In this document: positions 33,453 to 40,337 of the stretch, in pieces
Layout of the letters: each line of letters opens with the position of its first letter
Numbering within the stretch: position 1 is the stretch's first letter
Assembly: GCF_039724765.1 (NCBI RefSeq)
Contig: NZ_CP155729.1
Span: 3,915,501 to 3,979,500, forward strand
Direction: 5' to 3'
DNA length: 64,000 nt
From: Sagittula stellata E-37
Lineage (GTDB): Bacteria > Pseudomonadota > Alphaproteobacteria > Rhodobacterales > Rhodobacteraceae
Program-made: the position numbers and the translations under genes
The notes under the pieces: model-generated
Database searches by the model: none
The model's input: the letters and a program-made list of their open reading frames with translations, nothing else
What the model was told of the DNA's origin: nothing

Positions 33453-35378
33453 ATGACCGCCGACGTCGAAACTTGTCCTGCCATTTGGAGCATTTTGTAT
33501 CGCCACGAGCCGAGCCGGGAAATCGGTCGGCGTAAGATCACGATCAAAAGGCCAAATTTAGTCGATCTAAAACTGGTCGACCAAGTGGTGCGTGAGCTGA
33601 ACCTCCCCGAGGTAATGGCACAGTTGGACGCAGCAGAGGTCGCAACGTTGGCTGCGGTAGCGGCCACCGCTAAAAAACAGCACGGTGATGATGCCGGGGC
33701 GTCGAACGCGCTTCAGGCGCTTTTGAAGTCGCGCCCAGGCGAACTCGATGTTGACATCGCGCTGGTGGCGATAGCTGATTACGGCGTTAATCGCGACATC
33801 CTCCGGGCCTTTCCTGAGATGACTCAATCCTCTGCCATGATTGAGGCAATCATTGAGGCAGCGACGCAAGGGTTATTGGCCGGCTGGCATCGCTACGTCG
33901 AACTGAACGCCTTGGTCGTCCGGGATCTGAACCAGGCCAGACGTGCCTTCCCCGCTGTGGAGAGACTTACCCGCGACTTCGCACCGACCGTACTTATCGC
34001 CGCAACAGCTCGTGGGCTCGGCTGGACGTCATGGGTTAAGCTTTTCGCGATCCTGTACGATGAAGTCGAGCTTGCCGGAGAGACCAGGTGCACCGTCCCG
34101 GAGAGACGTGGACCGGACACCGAAGAGACTTTCGCGATGCGGCGCGCAGCGTGGGATGTGATACTGCCCGACGGCTCGGTCAGAGAGGTCGCACAATTGA
34201 TCCTGGACCTCGACGGAGCGCTGTCTGCCTCCGGCCCTGACGTTCGCGCCGTCTATGTCCAGCGTTTGCGCAAGGCAATCGGTGGTGACGCCGATCTGCG
34301 CCGGGCGGCAGTAGAAGCTTTACTCAGCCGCTGCCCGCCGCGGCAGCATGATCTGGCGTTATTCGCTGCCACGCGGCTAGTCGAACCAGATGATGAGGCC
34401 TTTGTCAAGGCGCTCACCGAGCATCCAGATCGAGAAGTAGGTTACCGGGCCGACAAGTTACGCCACGCTGTATTTGGCAAATCGACCAGCGAAGAGGCTT
34501 GGCCAACTCCTAGTGTCAGCACTATCGCTCGGGGGCTTTTCAGCATCGGTCTGGATCCCATTCCGTCCAAATACCCAAAGACGTGGATTGGCGACCGGCT
34601 CGTCGAACTTCTCATTGAGCAGACAGTGGCGGGTGAGGAGAGGAGGTTCGCGGAGGAGTATTCAGATCACAGCGAGGAAGGAGAGGAAGGACTGCTTCGA
34701 AGCTTCTTCTCCCGCCTCGAATCTCGCCTTGGCGACTTGGGAGATGGTCTTCGAGCGACGGCAAGCGCCACCGGAGCAGCTCGCAATACGAGTATCGATC
34801 TGAAGTATCGGCCCGTCGATAAATCGGAGGAGGGTAAGCCGGGGGTGAACCCGAAGGGCGACGCCGAGCCCCCCGGCTTTTCCGCTGATCTATGCCTGAT
34901 CGTGGATCCGTATCTCGAAGACCGTTCTCTCGGCAAGCGCGCTACACTTATCCAGGCGAAGCGGCTGCGGCTCAAAGACCCCACCCAGTCAGACAAGGGC
35001 CTAGCCAGTTCCTTCAAGCTGGACCCTTTACAGATGACGGACCTGATCCGCCAAACAGGGTCATCCTTCTATCTGTTCCAATGCCCAGGACTGCTCGATC
35101 GGGGCGTACCTATGGTCGCGACGCAGCTCGTCGAGGATTTGGCGCGGCATCATGCAGCGAGCGCCGCTCAAATCCCAGCACACCTAGTTGGCCCTGCTTC
35201 TCGCCCGTTCGCAGAATGGCTCACGTACATGGTGCTGGGGTTGCGCACAGGTGACCCGCTGGCAGAGCTCGTGGCGAAGGCCGAAGGTGGTGCCGGACGG
35301 CGCCCGCGCCCTTTGGCGAAGTTTGGAACTGTCGAAATTGTGCTGCGCGTGGGTGACCTAAAGTCAAAGGACGATTGA
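33453..35378 (+). CDS. Unknown 641-aa protein with PD-(D/E)XK-like C-terminal motif
   Basis: Not recognised as a named family. Residues ~35-400 are predicted helical with Ala/Leu-rich repeats (for example AEVATLAAVAATAKK and AAVEALLSRCPPRQHDLALF), like HEAT-type scaffolds. An acidic stretch lies at ~400-420. Around 475-510 the sequence runs SADLCLIVDPYLEDRSLG and ATLIQAKRLRLKDP. Asp479 with Gln501-x-Lys503 has the D...(E/Q)xK spacing of restriction-endonuclease-like nucleases. A following SSFYLFQCPG segment is also conserved-looking. It is co-transcribed with the AbiGi-like gene and with the helicase remnant. A role as the effector nuclease of a defence operon is inference. GC is lower than in the flanking chromosome, as for the whole element. 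Confidence 0.6.
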   Translation: MTADVETCPAIWSILYRHEPSREIGRRKITIKRPNLVDLKLVDQVVRELNLPEVMAQLDAAEVATLAAVAATAKKQHGDDAGASNALQALLKSRPGELDVDIALVAIADYGVNRDILRAFPEMTQSSAMIEAIIEAATQGLLAGWHRYVELNALVVRDLNQARRAFPAVERLTRDFAPTVLIAATARGLGWTSWVKLFAILYDEVELAGETRCTVPERRGPDTEETFAMRRAAWDVILPDGSVREVAQLILDLDGALSASGPDVRAVYVQRLRKAIGGDADLRRAAVEALLSRCPPRQHDLALFAATRLVEPDDEAFVKALTEHPDREVGYRADKLRHAVFGKSTSEEAWPTPSVSTIARGLFSIGLDPIPSKYPKTWIGDRLVELLIEQTVAGEERRFAEEYSDHSEEGEEGLLRSFFSRLESRLGDLGDGLRATASATGAARNTSIDLKYRPVDKSEEGKPGVNPKGDAEPPGFSADLCLIVDPYLEDRSLGKRATLIQAKRLRLKDPTQSDKGLASSFKLDPLQMTDLIRQTGSSFYLFQCPGLLDRGVPMVATQLVEDLARHHAASAAQIPAHLVGPASRPFAEWLTYMVLGLRTGDPLAELVAKAEGGAGRRPRPLAKFGTVEIVLRVGDLKSKDD

Positions 35379-35446
35379 GGTGGGTCGCGTTAGTAGTGCG
35401 GAGGCATACTTAGGCGGTACTGGAAGACGGCAGATCGCCAAGTAGG

Positions 35447-35716
35447 TCATGGAATGACGAGAAGCCATTCGAAGATCACGGGGCCTGAGAGCGCCTGTGC
35501 GGTGCTGTAGGCGCGCAGGTCGCGCTCCAGCATCTGTTCAGCATAGGCCATGCGATCCGCCCAAGGGAGGGCGTCTCCGCCGCGCGCCATCTCCTCGCGG
35601 ATGATCGCCCGGCCGGATTCGGGGGTCGTGTGAAGGCCGTGGCGGGCGAGCTCGGTGATCAGGCTGGTCTTGCCCACACCGGGGCCGCCCGTCACGACGA
35701 AAAAACGGTCGCTCAT
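35447..35716 (-). pseudogene. AAA_28-type P-loop ATPase, 5' half only
   Basis: The frame opens MSDRFFVVTGGPGVGKTSLI with an intact Walker A (GGPGVGKTS) and continues ESGRAIIREEMARGGDALPW, typical of ~180-residue AAA_28 ATPases. After SGPVIFE, where the family reads 'FDRG-PD', it runs into WLLVIP and stops. Roughly the second half is missing. The break near 35470 lies 90 bp from the end of the large defence-type gene, so this is probably the junction created when that cargo arrived. Only 89 aa remain and it is unlikely to work. Confidence 0.6.
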
Positions 35717-35974
35717 GGGCCATCCTCGGGTTTGACAGGGGAAGGGCTGCGCAGCGATCGACGCGCCGAAACGCGGATCAAAGCAGCATAAATTCTCGTA
35801 GGGAAAACAGCACCGGTCTGAGCGGCAGAGGCAAATCCTCTGACGAGAAAGGCAGAACTATCTGGTGCTTTTCAACACCGATGCGAGCTGCCCTTGCGAG
35901 ATCAAACCTCCAAGCTCTTGCTCACCATGCGATCGCTCAACTAGCTGGTTCGCGCTGCCACCCGTTCGATTGGT

Positions 35975-36529
35975 CTACGGAAGCTCGTTTCCATGTTCGA
36001 CATCCGCCCAATGCTTGTTAACGGGCATACGGGCTGCCCGCTTTGCCATTTCCTCAATCTGGATCGGTCGAAAACCCCACTGGTCGACGCCGACATTTAT
36101 GCTGTTTCGCGAGCCTGCCCATTGGTCGTGGACGTGGCCGAACAGCTGTAGGGCGCCTCTGCGTGCGCCGTTCCAAGTGATCATCGGATAGTGGCAAAGG
36201 ACGAGGCTGTGTTCGCCGTCCTGGATCTCGGCCATGTACTCTGTGCTGGCCCAGGGGAGGGATATTACTGCTTCGTCGTCGTGGTTGCCAATGATCAGAT
36301 GCTTGCGGCCGGGCAGGCTGTGAAACCAGCTCTCGAACTGTGCCGTATCGGCAGCGCGACCGAAGGCAAAATCTCCCAAGATCCAGAGGTCATCATCATG
36401 CGCGACGCAGGCCTGAAAGTTGGCGATCAGGGCCGCGTTCATCTCGGCGGTTGAGGCGAAGGGGCGCTTGCAGAAGTCGATGATGCGGTGGTGGCCGAAG
36501 TGCAGGTCGGCCGAATACCAGTTGGCCAT
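35975..36529 (-). CDS. Calcineurin-like metallophosphoesterase
   Basis: The start at ATG 36529 gives MANWYSADLHFGHHRIIDFC. The dinuclear-metal motifs are complete: DLHFGH (~8-13), GDFAFG (~56-61), GNHDD (~80-84), CHYP (~112) and GHVHD (~131-135). 184 aa. Such small phosphoesterases act on nucleic-acid ends, nucleotides or phosphoproteins; the substrate cannot be read from sequence. The gene begins 2 bp inside the putative transposon right end and reads inward, so part of its promoter lies in the terminal repeat. It is apparently intact cargo. Confidence 0.8.
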   Translation of the reverse strand: MANWYSADLHFGHHRIIDFCKRPFASTAEMNAALIANFQACVAHDDDLWILGDFAFGRAADTAQFESWFHSLPGRKHLIIGNHDDEAVISLPWASTEYMAEIQDGEHSLVLCHYPMITWNGARRGALQLFGHVHDQWAGSRNSINVGVDQWGFRPIQIEEMAKRAARMPVNKHWADVEHGNELP

Positions 36530-36533
36530 GCCT

Positions 36534-36709
36534 GTGCCCTCCGTGCTCGTCAGACCACAGTTTAGGGACGAGATCACACCGGCGCAAATACCTGTCAGTT
36601 CAAAGGGATTCTGTACGGCGAAACGCTCGAAATGTCAGCAGATGCCAGTCTTGCTCGGGCAAGATGCCAAGTAGAACCGGATAAGTTCCAATCTTTGGCG
36701 AACGTCACA
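36534..36709. repeat. Right end of the inner Tn7/Tn5053-like element
   Basis: It ends TTCCAATCTT (36686-36695)-N9-TCACA (36705-36709). Read inward on the minus strand, further sites are AAGACTGGCATC, a weaker TGAACTGACAGG and a weaker TAAACTGTGGTC, so about four sites lie within ~150 bp. It contains an imperfect palindrome TCTTGCTCGGGCAAGA. Nine bases (GGAGGTCAT) separate it from the tRNA-Gln CCA. It is the copy to which 30222-30399 is a diverged direct repeat. Confidence 0.55.
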
Positions 36710-36718
36710 GGAGGTCAT

Positions 36719-36793
36719 TGGCTGGGGTGGTAGGATTCGAACCTACGGTGCGCGGTACCAAAAACCGGTGCCTTACCACTTGGCTACACCCCA
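36719..36793 (-). tRNA. tRNA-Gln (UUG), CCA encoded
   Basis: The minus strand begins TGGGGTGTAGCCAAGTGGTA and ends CACCCCAGCCA, so a complete 7-bp acceptor stem and the 3' CCA are encoded. The anticodon loop reads TTTTGGT, giving anticodon TTG. The T-arm is GTAGGTTCGAATCCTAC. The outer anticodon-stem pair (27-43) is C-C, a mismatch compared with the usual G-C or A-T; the other four pairs are intact. Its 3' end is the apparent insertion point of the neighbouring transposon-like element. Confidence 0.92.
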
Positions 36794-36853
36794 ACCGTGG
36801 CGCGCTACTTACTGCGCCGGTTCGGGAGGATCAAGACCTTCTTCCCGAAAAAA

Positions 36854-37852
36854 TTACTCTGCCCCGCGAAGGGCGGCGGGCGCGTCGGCAACGTCCGAGC
36901 CGTAGAAACGGAACTGTGCCCGCCCCGCGCGCTTGGAGGCGTAGAGCGCCGTGTCCGCACGGTCCATGATTTCCGTCGGCGACAGACCTTCGCCCTCGGA
37001 AATCGCTATGCCGATGCTGGTGGAGATTCGGCACTTCGTGGTGCCCCAGTCCACGGGCCGCTCGATCCGTTCGATCATGCGGCCAGCAATCTCCGCGATG
37101 CGCGGCATCCGGGTCAGGTTGGCAAAGACGATCATGAACTCGTCCCCGCCGACGCGCGCCACGGTATCGTCCTTGCGCGATTCCTCCAGCATGATCCGCG
37201 CGGCGTGGCGCAGGACGTGATCCCCCGCCGCGTGCCCGTAGGTGTCGTTCACCGCCTTGAAGAAATCGAGATCGAGGTGCATCAGCGCGTAGGCCCGCCC
37301 CTGCCGCGAGATCCGGTCCAGCACCGTGTCCAGCGCGCGCCGGTTGCGCAGGCCGGTCAGCGTGTCGGTGAAGGCCCGCTCCTCCGCCGCAACCATTGCC
37401 CCCTGGAGACGGGTGTTGAGACTGCGCGACGCGTCCATGGCGGCGGACTTCGCCTCCACAAGGTAAAGCATCTCGATGGCAAGGTCGGTCGGCGCGAAAT
37501 CGGTGCTGGTCAGGGCGTAGTCGCGCACCGCGTCGACCACCGCGATGCCGAACGACAGGTTGACCACCGCGCCCCCGCCACCGGTGCCGACCACAACGCC
37601 CTTCAGGGCGGTCCGCACACCGTCGCGCAGCCTGAGATGCAGCTTGCGACCCTGGGCCGCGCGCAGGCCCGCCATGTCCGTCACCGCGCGAGGGCGGTAG
37701 ATCTCGAACACCTCCAGAAACCGGGCGTTTTCCAGGCGCCGCCCGCTCAGCTTGTGGAGCGTCGGTCCGGCCTGCACGATATGCCCTGTCGGCGACAGGA
37801 CGGCATGCATCGGGCAGAGCGCGTGCAGCACCTCTTCGGGCAGCGACGTCAT
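36854..37852 (-). CDS. HNOBA-GGDEF diguanylate cyclase
   Basis: 332 residues. The N-terminal part, MTSLPEEVLHALCPMHAVLS then GHIVQAGPTLHKLSGRRL, is a PAS-like heme-NO-binding-associated (HNOBA) domain (~1-130). A helical linker follows (~150-170). The GGDEF domain contains DTLTGLRNRRALD, DLDFFKAVNDTYGHAAGD and an intact GGDEF active site (~260-264) that makes c-di-GMP from GTP. RKDD five residues before GGDEF is a good inhibitory I-site (RxxD). The ATG overlaps the stop of the H-NOX-like gene (ATGA), so the two are a co-translated sensor-output pair. Confidence 0.9.
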   Translation of the reverse strand: MTSLPEEVLHALCPMHAVLSPTGHIVQAGPTLHKLSGRRLENARFLEVFEIYRPRAVTDMAGLRAAQGRKLHLRLRDGVRTALKGVVVGTGGGGAVVNLSFGIAVVDAVRDYALTSTDFAPTDLAIEMLYLVEAKSAAMDASRSLNTRLQGAMVAAEERAFTDTLTGLRNRRALDTVLDRISRQGRAYALMHLDLDFFKAVNDTYGHAAGDHVLRHAARIMLEESRKDDTVARVGGDEFMIVFANLTRMPRIAEIAGRMIERIERPVDWGTTKCRISTSIGIAISEGEGLSPTEIMDRADTALYASKRAGRAQFRFYGSDVADAPAALRGAE

Positions 37853-38454
37853 GCCGCCCCTCCCTGCGCGCCGCCACCCGCCGCGAGGTCGAAGGCCCGG
37901 CCGGCGGCAAAGGCCGATTCCACAAGCGTAATGTCCACCTCCTGTTCGCCCATGCCGACGCCTTCGGCGTTCAGCAGGACAAGCGCGCCGTAATCGTCGG
38001 CCATGGCGCGCAGCACCCCCACCATGACGAAGCCGAAGCCGGGCAGCCCCTCTCCGACCGTGAGGCGGAAGGTGTTCTGCCCCATGTCGCGAAGTTCCAG
38101 ATCCGGCAGCACGAGGTCGGCGACGGCCAGCCGCGCCCGGTCCGGCAGGTCGTCGAGGGAATGCAGGAACTCGATATAGTCGACGCCGCCGAAGCGCAGT
38201 AGGCGGCGCAACCCCTCGCTGTTGGGATGGGAGACGAGATAGGTGCCCACGTCCTCCAGAAAGAGGTCGCTGCTCTTGCCCAATTCGATTTCCGTGGCGG
38301 CGATGATCGCGTCGAAGGTTTCGGTCGGATAGTTCAGCATCGCCTCGAAATCGCCGGCCTCGAACTGGGCGTGGCCGGTGATCGCCTCCCACGTGGACTG
38401 CCCGTAGGTATCCTGCACAAAGACCTGAAATGTTCTCAGGATGAGACCATGCAT
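37849..38454 (-). CDS. H-NOX-like protein lacking the canonical heme ligands
   Basis: 201 residues starting MHGLILRTFQVFVQDTYG, the usual H-NOX opening. The helical half has VGTYLVSHPNSEGLRRLLRF and VDYIEFLHSLDDLPDR. In heme-binding H-NOX proteins the pattern is FL-x2-LD-x2-H with the proximal His at the last position; here it is Pro. The YxSxR motif that holds the heme propionates is also missing (the region reads TFRLTVGEGLPG). A His sits four residues earlier in FLHSLDD and might substitute, but this is doubtful. It may sense something other than NO, or bind heme differently. It pairs with the HNOBA-GGDEF protein downstream. Confidence 0.85.
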   Translation of the reverse strand: MHGLILRTFQVFVQDTYGQSTWEAITGHAQFEAGDFEAMLNYPTETFDAIIAATEIELGKSSDLFLEDVGTYLVSHPNSEGLRRLLRFGGVDYIEFLHSLDDLPDRARLAVADLVLPDLELRDMGQNTFRLTVGEGLPGFGFVMVGVLRAMADDYGALVLLNAEGVGMGEQEVDITLVESAFAAGRAFDLAAGGGAQGGAA

Positions 38455-38639
38455 GACCGCTGCTCCGCTTTCGGGGCACCATGGCGCAGCGACGTTTAAC
38501 AGGCGCATAATATATGCAATTGAGCCGAGTTTCGGGCCGGGCGAGGCCAGCGGGCCCCTGTCCCGCCCCCCTTTGGCCGGGCACCTCCCGACGAGGGAGT
38601 CAGAGGTATTTTTGCCAAGATGAAGCGCAGCGGTCGTGC

Positions 38640-39060
38640 ACCGGTCGAGCCGGGCGCGACGTGGCAGCGGGACCGATGCGGGCGCTGCCTGCGGGCCGGC
38701 CCGCCGCGAGGTAGACCACGTGGCAGACCAAATGCGTGCCCGACTGGACCGCCGCCCGGAGCGCATGCCCCGTTTCCCACATCGCCTGACCGTCGGGCAC
38801 GTTGGCGGTGCAGGCGCCCGAAGAGCGCATCGGCAAGCCGTAGTGGCGCGCCATCTGGCCGGTCATCTGCGTGGCGCGCATGCATTCCGGCGTCCCGGAG
38901 GATCTTCACCGTGTCGGGGCGCAGGAACTCGTTGCCGATCTCTTCGAGGATGCGCATGGTCGCGTCATGCAGGCGGGCGACCGCGTCCGGGCGCAGCGGT
39001 TCGGTCGGCCGGCCGGCGTTGCGCGGGATGTGCCAGGGGGCCTGGGCCACAGCAGGTGCG
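38640..39060 (-). pseudogene. MttB-type trimethylamine methyltransferase remnant
   Basis: Two pieces of the family are visible in different frames. At ~38890-39050 the minus strand reads AVARLHDATMRILEEIGNEF then LRPDTVKILRDAG, the N-terminal region of MttB/COG5598 proteins. At ~38700-38881 it reads QMARHYGLPMRSSGACTANV, PDGQAMWETGHAL and AAVQSGTHLV, a region normally a few hundred residues further on. Intervening and C-terminal parts are missing. It is a dead gene after at least one deletion. Active MttB homologues demethylate quaternary amines using corrinoid proteins. Confidence 0.65.
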
Positions 39061-39239
39061 CCGGGGCGTGCCCCGCCCGGCCGCACTGGTCGCGGCGTGT
39101 CGGTGCGGCGTCGTCGGGCACGATGGCGCTTTCCCTGCGGTCCGGTGAGCGGCAAGGCACCCATCACACGGCGATCCGCTGCCCGCTGCCTGCCGGAAGA
39201 CGACGCAGGCGATCGCTTTTGCCGTCCGGGGCGCCGCGA

Positions 39240-39953
39240 TCACCCGCGGGTCGCGCGCCCGTCGAGCCAGCCCGGCAGGTGCCCCACGTCCGGCAGCACG
39301 GCCTCGGCGTGGGGGCCAAGCACCTCCGGCCCGGCCATGCCGGTCAGAACGCCGACGCAGACCATGCCCGCCGCGCGCCCGGCCAGCAGGTCGTGCGTGC
39401 TGTCGCCCACCATCGCCACCCGCGCGGGCGGCACGCGCATCCGCTCGGCGAAGGCCAGCAGCGGATCGGGCGAGGGCTTTGCCCCCCAGCCGCTGTCGGC
39501 CCCCGCGACGAAGTCGAACTGCCCGAGGATGCCGACCTCGGCCAGATGGGCCCGCGCCACCGATTCCGTGTCGTTGGTCATCACGCCCAGCATCAGCCCA
39601 CGCGCCGCAAGCTCTGCCAGCAGGGGCACCAGCGGCACCGCCTCCACCAGAGGCGCGCGGCCTGCCTCCTCGACGATGATCCGCTCCAGCGCCGCCGCAT
39701 CCTGCGGCAGGACCCAGGCCAGCAGCGCCGCGATCTCGCGATTGGTGCCGGCGATGGCGGGGCTGTCGGGCAGGAAACGCCCGGCTTCGAGGTCGAAACG
39801 CAGCACGTCGGCGGCGCGCGCCGCGCGGCTTGCGTCACCGTCGGACAGGCGCGCGATCAACCGCGCCGCAAAGACGTCCCAGGTTGCCGAAAAATCGAAA
39901 AGCGTTCCGTCCTTGTCGAACAGGACCGCGTCGACGCTCAGGTCCAATGCCAT
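39240..39953 (-). CDS. HAD-superfamily phosphatase (Gph-like)
   Basis: 237 residues; the start at 39953 has GGAGG 4 bases upstream. HAD motifs are intact: DAVLFDKDGTLFDFS (~8-22, nucleophile Asp and acid Asp), VMTNDTES (~120), K in WGAKPSPDPL (~154) and GDSTHDLLAG (~180). It resembles phosphoglycolate phosphatase but the substrate is not fixed by sequence. The start lies within the end of the DUF3572 gene (16-bp overlap), so both belong to one minus-strand transcript. Confidence 0.88.
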   Translation of the reverse strand: MALDLSVDAVLFDKDGTLFDFSATWDVFAARLIARLSDGDASRAARAADVLRFDLEAGRFLPDSPAIAGTNREIAALLAWVLPQDAAALERIIVEEAGRAPLVEAVPLVPLLAELAARGLMLGVMTNDTESVARAHLAEVGILGQFDFVAGADSGWGAKPSPDPLLAFAERMRVPPARVAMVGDSTHDLLAGRAAGMVCVGVLTGMAGPEVLGPHAEAVLPDVGHLPGWLDGRATRG

Positions 39954-40222
39954 TCTCCTCCGCCCGGAAGGGCCGCGCGGGCCTGCGCGACGACCGTGTA
40001 ATCCAGTCCCGCCGATTCGCAGAACGCCATGACCCACGCGTCGTCCATCATCACGAAGTCGAGAACCGCCCCCTGGAAGACAGGGTCCCCCAGACCGTTG
40101 CGGAAGTCCGCCTCCGACGCGCCCGAAGCCCCAAGAAACACCGGCAACAATTCATCGTTGCCTGCAAGCCATGCCATCGCCTGCAAACTGACCGTCTCGG
40201 CACTTTCCTGCGTAAAGCTCAA
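39938..40222 (-). CDS. DUF3572 family protein
   Basis: A ~94-residue Rhodobacterales protein: ESAETVSLQAMAWLAGNDEL, VFLGASGASEADF, LDFVMMDDAWVMAFCESAGL and a terminal ALPGGGEWHW are the family hallmarks. The most likely start is the TTG at 40222 (LSFTQES), since the family normally begins there; the frame is open further upstream but that part has no family similarity and faces the divergent cyclase gene. Function unknown. It is commonly located next to pleD-like genes. Confidence 0.8.
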   Translation of the reverse strand: MSFTQESAETVSLQAMAWLAGNDELLPVFLGASGASEADFRNGLGDPVFQGAVLDFVMMDDAWVMAFCESAGLDYTVVAQARAALPGGGEWHWT

Positions 40223-40337
40223 TTCCCACGCCACCTTGAAAGGGTTTCTTAACCAAATTTCACCAAATCTGATGGGGCCGAGAAGTTCAAGCACGCGCCG
40301 ACACTCACGGTGCAAGACACGAGGTAGCTGAACACTG

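Larger units (their letters stand above)
30404..36709. mobile_element. Putative immobilised Tn7/Tn5053-like transposon beside tRNA-Gln
   Basis: Bounded by inverted TGTGA-N9-AAGATTGGAA ends and lying 9 bp from the encoded CCA of tRNA-Gln, a typical type of fixed target site. Contents, left to right: TniQ-like 3' fragment, 841-bp IS, UvrD-like 3' fragment, AbiGi-like gene, PD-(D/E)XK-like gene, truncated P-loop gene, metallophosphoesterase. No TnsA, TnsB or TnsC homologue remains, so it cannot move by itself. A 5-bp target duplication is not clear: TGGA lies outside the left end and GGAGG outside the right end. The assignment rests on end architecture and the TniQ-like tail; it is inference, not homology-proven. 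Confidence 0.5.

Noticed and set aside
32206..35378. Gabija (GajA-GajB) system
   Set aside because: A UvrD-like tail is present, but no OLD-type nuclease; the neighbours do not resemble GajA.
30222..36709. The ~178-bp direct repeats as attL/attR of an integrase-driven genomic island
   Set aside because: No integrase or recombinase gene is present, the repeats are only ~80-85% identical, and the extra left end at 30404 in mirror orientation fits transposon ends better.
36797..36853. Hairpin TTCGGGA...TCCCGAA plus A-run as terminator of the cyclase gene
   Set aside because: On the strand of the cyclase gene the T-run precedes the stem, so it does not fit a classical terminator in that direction, and nothing is transcribed toward it on the other strand.
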